From Pseudomonadota bacterium (GTDB lineage Bacteria > Pseudomonadota > Gammaproteobacteria > Burkholderiales > Burkholderiaceae_D), in NCBI GenBank assembly GCA_023416415.1, contig JAEZHR010000234.1, positions 1 to 5,163 of the forward strand: a DNA stretch of 5,163 nucleotides, read 5' to 3'. Positions 1 through 4,318 of the stretch are shown here, piece after piece (the first letter of the stretch is position 1; each line of letters begins with the position of its first letter). Under the pieces are notes generated by a model. The model made no database searches. It was not told where the DNA came from and saw only the letters and a list, made by a program, of their open reading frames with translations. Position numbers and translations under genes: made by a program.

Positions 1-237
1 GGCGGGCAGGGCACGTCTTCGGGCGGTCAGCGCGAGTTCGTGCCGGTGCTGGCGCGTGCTGCGGTTGCGGTCGGCATTGCCGGTCTGTTCATGGAGACCC
101 ATCCGAACCCGGCCGAAGCCAAGTCGGACGGCCCCAACGCCGTGCCGCTTGGACGCATGAAGGCGCTGCTCTCGACTCTGGTCGACCTTGATCGCAGCGT
201 GAAGAAGCACGGCTTCCTCGAAGCCGACTTCTCGTAG
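1..237 (+). CDS. kdsA: 3-deoxy-8-phosphooctulonate synthase (KDO-8-P synthase), C-terminal fragment
   Basis: This cytoplasmic enzyme condenses phosphoenolpyruvate with D-arabinose 5-phosphate to give KDO-8-phosphate, the precursor of the KDO of lipopolysaccharide. Only the last 78 codons are present; the frame is open to the left edge and ends at TAG 235-237. Family length is about 280 residues, so roughly 70% lies outside. Visible family features are the GGQGTSSGGQRE loop at fragment residues 1-12, the strand ending in LFMETHPNP (29-37), and SDGPNAVPL (42-50). Glu32 and Asp43 are 11 residues apart and match the Glu/Asp metal-site pair of metal-dependent KdsA (Glu222/Asp233 in Aquifex). The Cys/Asn position that decides metal dependence is out of view. 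eno starts 40 bp downstream on the same strand with no terminator between, which implies co-transcription. The GTG at 40 is internal, not the start. Confidence 0.95.
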   Translation, partial: GGQGTSSGGQREFVPVLARAAVAVGIAGLFMETHPNPAEAKSDGPNAVPLGRMKALLSTLVDLDRSVKKHGFLEADFS

Positions 238-277
238 CGGAGCCGCAAAGAATTATCTTTTTATTGGGAGAAGAACA

Positions 278-1561
278 ATGAGTGCCATCGTTGACATCAT
301 CGGCCGCGAAGTGATCGATTCGCGCGGCAACCCGACCGTCGAGTGCGACGTGCTGCTCGAGTCCGGCGTGATGGGCCGTGCGGCAGTGCCGTCCGGCGCT
401 TCGACGGGTTCGCGCGAAGCCATCGAACTGCGCGATGGCGACAAGAGCCGCTACATGGGCAAGGGCGTGCTCAAGGCCTGCGAGAACATCAACACCGAAA
501 TTTCGGAAGCCATCATGGGCCTGGACGCCAATGAGCAGGCTTTCCTCGACCGTACCCTGATCGACCTCGACGGTACCGACAACAAGGCGCGCCTGGGTGC
601 CAACGCCATGCTGGCCGTATCGATGGCTGTTGCCAAGGCCGCCGCCGAAGAGTCCGGCCTGCCGCTGTACCGCTATCTGGGCGGCTCTGCCGCGATGCAG
701 ATGCCAGTACCGATGATGAACGTCATCAACGGCGGTGCCCACGCCGACAACAACCTGGACCTCCAGGAATTCATGATCATCCCGGTCGGCGCACCGAGCT
801 TCCGTGAAGCGATCCGCTACGGTGCCGAAGTGTTCCACACGCTGAAGAAGATCCTGCACGACAAAGGCCTGACCACTGCGGTTGGCGACGAAGGCGGCTT
901 TGCCCCTTCGGTTGCCAATCACGAAGAAGCGATCAAGCTGATTCTGCAGGCTATCGAACAGGCCGGCTACGAGCCGGGCACCCAGATCGCGCTCGGTCTG
1001 GACTGCGCGGCCTCCGAGTTCTACAAGGACGGGAAGTACCACCTGGCCGGCGAAGGTCTGACGCTTTCGTCCGATGACTTCACCAACCTGCTCGCCACGT
1101 GGTGCGACAAGTACCCGATCCTCTCGATCGAGGACGGCATGGCCGAGAACGACTGGGATGGCTGGGCCACGCTCACCAACGCGCTGGGCAAGAAGGTGCA
1201 ACTGGTCGGTGATGACCTCTTCGTCACCAACACCAAGATCCTGCGTGAAGGCATCCAGAAGAACATCGCCAACTCGATCCTCATCAAGATCAACCAGATC
1301 GGCACCCTGACCGAGACCTTCGCCGCCATTGAAATGGCCAAGCGCGCCAGCTACACGGCCGTCATTTCGCACCGTTCCGGCGAAACCGAAGACTCCACGA
1401 TCGCAGACATCGCCGTCGGCACCAATGCGCTGCAGATCAAGACCGGTTCGATGTCGCGCTCGGACCGCATGGCCAAGTACAACCAGTTGCTGCGCATCGA
1501 AGAAGACCTGGGCGACATCGCCAGCTATCCGGGTCGTAGCGCGTTCTACAACCTGCGCTGA
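278..1561 (+). CDS. eno: Enolase (phosphopyruvate hydratase)
   Basis: Enolase interconverts 2-phosphoglycerate and phosphoenolpyruvate in glycolysis and gluconeogenesis; in many proteobacteria it is also a degradosome component. The 427-residue protein has the usual bacterial length and appears intact. The N-terminal domain holds the mobile loop SGASTGSRE (39-47). In the barrel domain I see His155 and Glu164, the proton-donor Glu205 (GDEGGFAP), Mg ligands Asp242, Glu285 and Asp312, the catalytic base Lys337 in the signature ILIKINQIGTLTET (334-347), SHRSGETED (364-372), and Lys388. All expected active-site residues are present. The ATG at 278 has a GGGAG Shine-Dalgarno at 266-270 with a 7-nt spacer and gives the canonical N-terminus. 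An AT-rich stretch (247-264) precedes the ribosome site, which may aid initiation of a highly expressed gene. Upstream kdsA supplies the likely transcript, and an intrinsic terminator follows. Confidence 0.99.
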   Translation: MSAIVDIIGREVIDSRGNPTVECDVLLESGVMGRAAVPSGASTGSREAIELRDGDKSRYMGKGVLKACENINTEISEAIMGLDANEQAFLDRTLIDLDGTDNKARLGANAMLAVSMAVAKAAAEESGLPLYRYLGGSAAMQMPVPMMNVINGGAHADNNLDLQEFMIIPVGAPSFREAIRYGAEVFHTLKKILHDKGLTTAVGDEGGFAPSVANHEEAIKLILQAIEQAGYEPGTQIALGLDCAASEFYKDGKYHLAGEGLTLSSDDFTNLLATWCDKYPILSIEDGMAENDWDGWATLTNALGKKVQLVGDDLFVTNTKILREGIQKNIANSILIKINQIGTLTETFAAIEMAKRASYTAVISHRSGETEDSTIADIAVGTNALQIKTGSMSRSDRMAKYNQLLRIEEDLGDIASYPGRSAFYNLR

Positions 1562-1583
1562 ATTCAGCACGCGCTGCACCAAT

Positions 1584-1612
1584 AACGGCCGGTACTGCAC
1601 CGGCCGTTTTTT
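1584..1612 (+). terminator. Rho-independent terminator after eno
   Basis: A perfect 9-bp stem pairs AACGGCCGG (1584-1592) with CCGGCCGTT (1600-1608) around a 7-nt loop. The right arm runs directly into six T residues (1607-1612). It lies 22 bp after the eno stop and should end the kdsA-eno transcript, so ftsB needs read-through or its own promoter. This is the only textbook intrinsic terminator I see in the window. Confidence 0.9.
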
Positions 1613-1619
1613 CGCGGCG

Positions 1620-1625
1620 TAGAAT
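1620..1625 (+). promoter_or_regulatory. Putative -10 element for ftsB
   Basis: TAGAAT matches the sigma-70 -10 consensus at five of six positions and lies just after the eno terminator. The expected -35 position (about 1597-1602) falls in the terminator stem and shows no TTGACA-like hexamer, so the promoter is incomplete by consensus. A start site about 7 nt past the box would fall at or next to the ftsB ATG (1632). The call rests on position and the single hexamer. Confidence 0.35.
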
Positions 1626-1631
1626 GCGGCC

Positions 1632-1943
1632 ATGCGCCTGATCACCCTCAGCCTCGCAGCCCTGCTGCTTCTGATTCAGTACCCGCTCTGGATGGGGAAG
1701 GGGGGCTGGCTGCGCGTCTGGGATCTGGACAACCAGGTCAGCGATGCGAACAGGAAGAACGATGCACTGCGCGCGCGCAATGCGATGCTGGAATCCGAAG
1801 TGCGCGATCTGCGCGAGGGAACCGGCGCGGTTGAGGAGCGGGCGCGCTACGAGCTGGGGATGATCAAGAGCGACGAGATCTTCATCCAGATCTTCGAGCC
1901 GGATGCGCGTTCACCGGCAGCAGGATCTGCTTCCGGTGAATGA
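1632..1943 (+). CDS. ftsB: Cell division protein FtsB (DivIC-like)
   Basis: FtsB is a small bitopic inner-membrane protein that joins FtsL and FtsQ in the divisome and helps activate septal peptidoglycan synthesis. The 103-residue protein equals the E. coli length and aligns from the first methionine. It has a short cytoplasmic start and one transmembrane helix (about residues 3-20, ending QYPLW). GKGGWLRVWDL then leads into a periplasmic coiled coil (about 31-62), and the conserved EERARYELGMIK block (68-79) precedes a Gly/Ser/Ala-rich tail. LQY/IQY-LW-GK and EERAR-EL are family hallmarks. No Shine-Dalgarno is visible before ATG 1632, yet homology fixes this start, so initiation may be leaderless or SD-independent. 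The gene sits 70 bp after eno behind a terminator. Its last codons form one arm of a strong stem-loop. Confidence 0.95.
   Translation: MRLITLSLAALLLLIQYPLWMGKGGWLRVWDLDNQVSDANRKNDALRARNAMLESEVRDLREGTGAVEERARYELGMIKSDEIFIQIFEPDARSPAAGSASGE
1908..1942 (+). other. Stem-loop overlapping the end of ftsB
   Basis: TTCACCGG (1910-1917) pairs perfectly with CCGGTGAA (1933-1940). Inside, after a 1x1 mismatch, AGCAG (1919-1923) pairs with CTGCT (1927-1931) around a GAT loop. A G-T and a C-G pair can extend the outer stem to 1908/1942. The structure ends inside the TGA stop codon (1941-1943). No T-tract follows, so it is not a standard terminator; it could set or protect the 3' end of the ftsB mRNA. Function is inference. 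Confidence 0.6.
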
Positions 1944-2061
1944 GTTCAGATCGAGTAGAACGCGGTGGTGCGCAAAAGCGGGAACCGGTCCGGGTCTTGA
2001 GCGAGGAGTGGCAGACCCAGACCCACTATTCTCCTGTGCAAGGCCGGTGCGGCAGGTCATG

Positions 2062-2097
2062 GCAGGCGTCAAGCTTCTGACCAGAAGATGAGCCTGC
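2062..2097. other. Extended stem-loop in the convergent gap
   Basis: GCAGGC (2062-2067) pairs with GCCTGC (2092-2097). After a bulged G, TCA (2069-2071) pairs with TGA (2089-2091). After a small internal loop, CTTCT (2074-2078) pairs with AGAAG (2083-2087) around a GACC loop. About 14 base pairs form over 36 nt. Neither flank has a T-tract, so the strand and role (3' end structure, Rho-associated end, or part of a small RNA) are not determined. Confidence 0.5.
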
Positions 2098-2303
2098 AAA
2101 GTGCTGTGGCATTGCTGCCCGTCCGGTCACCGGTTCGCACAGGCCGGATGTTTCTGAACATCATTGCCTCCGGAACAGCAGCCTTCAGTCGAAGGTCGAT
2201 GTGCCCGTGATCCGGGTTGGAAGAGACTGCCGGGAAGGAGTGCACGCGGAATGCAGGCGGGGAAACATGCAATCCGCTGTTACAGGGACAGGAAGCTGAT
2301 GAA

Positions 2304-2339
2304 TCGCAGCGCTTTGCTGCAAGGCGCATTGCGCTGCGA
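2304..2339 (-). other. Inverted repeat downstream of hslO
   Basis: TCGCAGCGC (2304-2312) pairs perfectly with GCGCTGCGA (2331-2339) around an 18-nt loop, which can add three pairs (TGC 2315-2317 with GCA 2326-2328). It begins about 30 nt after the hslO stop on the - strand, a normal place for a 3' hairpin. The following - strand bases (TTCATCAGC) are not a T-tract, so this is at best a non-canonical terminator. Confidence 0.4.
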
Positions 2340-2368
2340 CCGCATCCCGCGCATGGGGCCGACAGGTC

Positions 2369-3289
2369 CTAATGCCGCGTCCCGCTCGCCGGCTGCATTC
2401 CATCGCCGGGCGTGTCGGTAGCGAACAGCTGGGCGCAGTCGACCTTGTCGAAGGCGTAGTGCTGGCCACAGAAATCGCAGTTGATCGCCAGCTGGCCCAG
2501 CTCGCCCAGGGCGGAATCGACTTCTTCCTTGCCCAGCATCTTCAGCATGTTGCCGACCTTTTCACGCGTGCAGCTGCATTCAAAACTCGGATGGCTCGGC
2601 TCGAACACGCGCAGCGTTTCTTCCCAGAACAAGCGGCGCATCAGCGTGTCGATATCGGTGGAGAGCATTTCCTCGTGGCGCAGGGTGGCGGCCAGAGTCG
2701 TGATGCGGTTCCAGCTTTCGGCGTCCTCGCTCGGCGCACCGATCCCTCCTTCACGCGGCAGCTTTTGCAACAGGAGCCCGCGTGCGACGTTCTCATCCGC
2801 CGCCAGCCAAATGCGTGTATCGAGCTGCTCGGAACGCATCATGTAGTTCTCGATTACGTTCGCCACGGAATCGCCGTCCAGCGGCACGATGCCCTGATAG
2901 GGCTGCTGGCCCGGCAGTTTGTCCTTGGGGTCGAGCGTAATCACGAAACGACCGCGGCCACTGGCGTTCACCAGTTCCGCCAGGCTGGCGTTGTCCGGGA
3001 TATCCGCGTCCGGCGCCAGCTTTGCAGTGGCGCGCAAGCGCAGTTCGGAGTCGCATTCCACCACCAGCAACCGAACCGGTCCGTCGCCGTGAATCTGCAT
3101 GATCAACATGCCATTGAATTTCAGGTTGGCGGAGAGCAGGGCGCCGGCAGCTGTCATTTCCCCGAGCAGTTTGCTGACGACGGGCGGATAGGCCTTGCGT
3201 GCCTGGATTTCGCGCCAGGCATCGGAAATCTCAACGAGCTCACCGCGCACGGCGGCGTTCTCGAACATGAAGCGTTTCAGTGAATCCAT
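2369..3289 (-). CDS. hslO: Hsp33 redox-regulated holdase chaperone
   Basis: Hsp33 is a cytoplasmic ATP-independent chaperone that is switched on when oxidants and unfolding release its zinc and form disulfides, protecting proteins from aggregation. The protein is 306 residues, close to the usual 290-300. The N-terminal folding domain opens MDSLKRFMFENAAVRGELVEI and continues through YPPVVSKLLGE (34-44) and GIVPLDGDSVANVIENYM (133-150). The C-terminal redox switch has the full zinc set, CxC at Cys238/Cys240 (FECSC) and CxxC at Cys271/Cys274 (CDFC). A fifth cysteine (Cys285) lies after the switch, along with a short polar tail. The ATG at 3289 is preceded by AAGAAGGA (3294-3301 on the complement). 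The gene follows the gamma-carbonic anhydrase gene by 21 bp on the same strand, so the two are probably one operon. It ends at TAG 2369-2371. Confidence 0.96.
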   Translation of the reverse strand: MDSLKRFMFENAAVRGELVEISDAWREIQARKAYPPVVSKLLGEMTAAGALLSANLKFNGMLIMQIHGDGPVRLLVVECDSELRLRATAKLAPDADIPDNASLAELVNASGRGRFVITLDPKDKLPGQQPYQGIVPLDGDSVANVIENYMMRSEQLDTRIWLAADENVARGLLLQKLPREGGIGAPSEDAESWNRITTLAATLRHEEMLSTDIDTLMRRLFWEETLRVFEPSHPSFECSCTREKVGNMLKMLGKEEVDSALGELGQLAINCDFCGQHYAFDKVDCAQLFATDTPGDGMQPASGTRH

Positions 3290-3310
3290 TGGGTCCTTCT
3301 TGCGGCGGCT

Positions 3311-3835
3311 TCAGCCGACGCGTTTGAGTTCGCTCTTGAACATCTGCGCCCGGGTGACATAAGTCTGCGTGCCCAGTTGAATGCGTGCCACATCCTGCTC
3401 CGAAAGCGTGCGCACGACCTTGGCAGGCGCGCCGAGGATCAGGGAATTGTCCGGAAGCTCCTTGCCTTCGGTGACTATGGCGCCGGCACCGACCAGGCAA
3501 TTGCGGCCGATGCGTGCGCCGTTGAGAACGACGGCCTGGATGCCGATGAGCGAACCTTCGCCGATCGTGCAGCCATGCAGCATGGCCTGGTGGCCGACCG
3601 TGACGTTGCGTTCGATGGTCAACGGCATGCCCGGGTCCGTGTGGAGCACGCAGTTTTCCTGGACATTGCTGTTTTCGGCAATGGAGATCAGTTCGTTGTC
3701 CCCACGAATCGTCGTTCCGAACCACACGCTTGCACTGGCTTCGATACGGACCTTGCCGATAATGTTCGCGCTGTCGGCAACATAGGCGGAGGGATCGATC
3801 TGCGGAACGTGTTCGCCGAGCTGGTAGATGGCCAT
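3311..3835 (-). CDS. Gamma-class carbonic anhydrase family protein (YrdA/PaaY-like)
   Basis: The 174-residue protein is a left-handed beta-helix of hexapeptide repeats (such as GKVRIEASASVWFGTTIRGD and GCTIGEGSLIGIQAVVLNGARIG), expected to form a cytoplasmic trimer. Numbered from ATG 3835, the three zinc-ligand histidines are His65 (VLHTD), His82 (VGHQ) and His87 (LHG). The Arg44/Asp46 pair (RGD) and Gln59 (NVQE) also match the Cam family. The acidic loop carrying the Methanosarcina Cam proton-shuttle glutamate is absent, and the residue after RGD is Asn rather than Glu, as in CamH/YrdA-type members. Carbonic anhydrase activity is therefore plausible but unproven; some relatives are thioesterase- or CaiE-like. 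I chose ATG 3835 because the family N-terminus (MAIYQLG) begins there. An in-frame TTG at 3844 would add three residues, and neither start has a strong Shine-Dalgarno. hslO follows by 21 bp. Confidence 0.9.
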   Translation of the reverse strand: MAIYQLGEHVPQIDPSAYVADSANIIGKVRIEASASVWFGTTIRGDNELISIAENSNVQENCVLHTDPGMPLTIERNVTVGHQAMLHGCTIGEGSLIGIQAVVLNGARIGRNCLVGAGAIVTEGKELPDNSLILGAPAKVVRTLSEQDVARIQLGTQTYVTRAQMFKSELKRVG

Positions 3836-3864
3836 GATGCCCAAGACGGAAGTGAAAAGACGTC

Positions 3865-3870
3865 ATTCTA
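3865..3870 (-). promoter_or_regulatory. Putative -10 element for the carbonic anhydrase-hslO unit
   Basis: On the - strand TAGAAT occurs about 30 nt before ATG 3835, giving a predicted leader of about 23 nt. The position 17 bp upstream reads CGACTT, a poor -35, so support is the -10 hexamer and its place in a divergent gap. The same hexamer precedes ftsB. Confidence 0.35.
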
Positions 3871-3918
3871 CCCGGCCGGACATCGGCAAGTCGGGTGCTT
3901 GTGTCGTCACAAATGGAT

Positions 3919-3946
3919 TTGATTCCTTGAAAACTTCCCCTAACAG
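3919..3946 (+). promoter_or_regulatory. Weak candidate promoter for the lipoprotein gene
   Basis: TTGATT (3919-3924) and TAACAG (3941-3946) are separated by 16 bp and lie 41 bp before ATG 3987, in the divergent gap. Both hexamers are imperfect. Partly overlapping the -35 is the small inverted repeat CAAAT-GG-ATTTG (3910-3921), which could be an operator. Support is by consensus resemblance only. Confidence 0.25.
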
Positions 3947-3972
3947 CGGCAGTCCGACCAGAGTCACCCGGC

Positions 3973-3980
3973 AAGGAGGG
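3973..3980 (+). promoter_or_regulatory. Strong Shine-Dalgarno that fixes the lipoprotein start
   Basis: AAGGAGGG, six bases before ATG 3987, is close to a perfect anti-SD match. It selects this start over an in-frame ATG at 3828, which would overlap the divergent carbonic anhydrase start and put a non-signal-like sequence ahead of the signal peptide. Confidence 0.85.
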
Positions 3981-3986
3981 AAATTC

Positions 3987-4310
3987 ATGGGAACGAAGGA
4001 GGCACGCCGACTTCGGGTGCTCGCAGGCGGGGCACTGGCAACGATTCTGGCAGTAGGTCTGGCTGCTTGCGAGCGGCAGGCAGGCGAATCGCAGGCAAAG
4101 GGGCCGGCGGAACGGGTAGGGGCTCGCATCGATCAGGCGCTTGACCAAACCGGAGAGCAGTTGAACAAGATCGCGGAGAAGACCGGCGAGCAGATGCAGG
4201 AGCTCGGGCGCCGGCTGGAAACCGAGGCGCAGGAGTCGCAGCAAGCCGAGCAGGATCGGGCGGCGCAACAGGCCGATAGCGGCGCTGCGCCGGCCACCAG
4301 CGGCCAGTAG
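3987..4310 (+). CDS. Small predicted lipoprotein with 11-residue amphipathic repeats
   Basis: I do not recognise a named family. The 107-residue product begins with a basic stretch (KEARRLR), a hydrophobic segment (about 11-24) and a lipobox ending LAAC at Cys28, a typical signal peptidase II site. The residue after Cys is Glu, not Asp, so by the E. coli rule it would go to the outer membrane. The mature 80 residues are highly polar, contain no aromatic residue or histidine and no cysteine other than Cys28, and read as one long helix. Hendecad-like blocks start at about 48, 59, 70 and 81; two share TGEQ 11 residues (33 nt) apart. The tail is Ala/Gly/Ser/Thr-rich. Such proteins may act as envelope spacers or stress-associated helices, but that is inference. 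The gene is divergent from the carbonic anhydrase gene and ends 8 bp before the converging synthetase stop. Confidence 0.8.
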   Translation: MGTKEARRLRVLAGGALATILAVGLAACERQAGESQAKGPAERVGARIDQALDQTGEQLNKIAEKTGEQMQELGRRLETEAQESQQAEQDRAAQQADSGAAPATSGQ

Positions 4311-4318
4311 GTGTCTTG

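Larger units (their letters stand above)
1944..2368. other. Convergent intergenic region with no recognised gene
   Basis: This stretch separates the ends of ftsB (+) and hslO (-). Short open frames exist on both strands (for example 1903-2091 + and 1911-2099 -), but none has a Shine-Dalgarno, a recognisable domain or a protein-like composition. I see no tRNA, no insertion-sequence ends and no intrinsic terminator with a T-tract. It does contain stem-loops at 2062-2097 and 2304-2339. A smaller one (GATGTT 2147-2152 with AACATC 2157-2162) and a short tandem AGACCC duplication (2013-2024) are also present. It may be a bidirectional 3' region, an unrecognised small RNA, or decayed sequence. Confidence 0.6.

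Noticed and set aside
89..1645. 518-codon open frame on the - strand opposite kdsA-eno
   Set aside because: It is antisense to two unmistakable genes. Its composition is what GC-rich third-position bias produces on the complement, and no domain is recognisable.
1903..2099. Short open frames on both strands just after ftsB
   Set aside because: No ribosome site, no domain-like sequence, and they overlap the end of ftsB; chance frames in GC-rich DNA.
2123..2173. Cluster of CCGG tetramers in the convergent gap
   Set aside because: Four-base motifs recur by chance in GC-rich DNA, the spacing is irregular, and no longer repeat unit is shared.
2372..3283. 303-codon open frame on the + strand antisense to hslO
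   Set aside because: hslO on the other strand has complete family motifs and a Shine-Dalgarno; the antisense frame has neither.
3828..3986. Longer N-terminus for the lipoprotein gene starting at ATG 3828
   Set aside because: It would overlap the divergent carbonic anhydrase start and precede a clear signal peptide with unrelated sequence. The strong Shine-Dalgarno at 3973-3980 selects ATG 3987.
3240..4268. 342-codon - strand frame running through hslO, the carbonic anhydrase and the lipoprotein
   Set aside because: It crosses three better-supported genes and the promoter gap. Its Arg/His-rich translation is a typical frame shadow.
4281..4304. Possible bidirectional terminator between the lipoprotein gene and the synthetase gene
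   Set aside because: Only short GGCC/GGCC and GGCGC/GCGCC pairings are present inside the coding region, with no T-tract on either strand.
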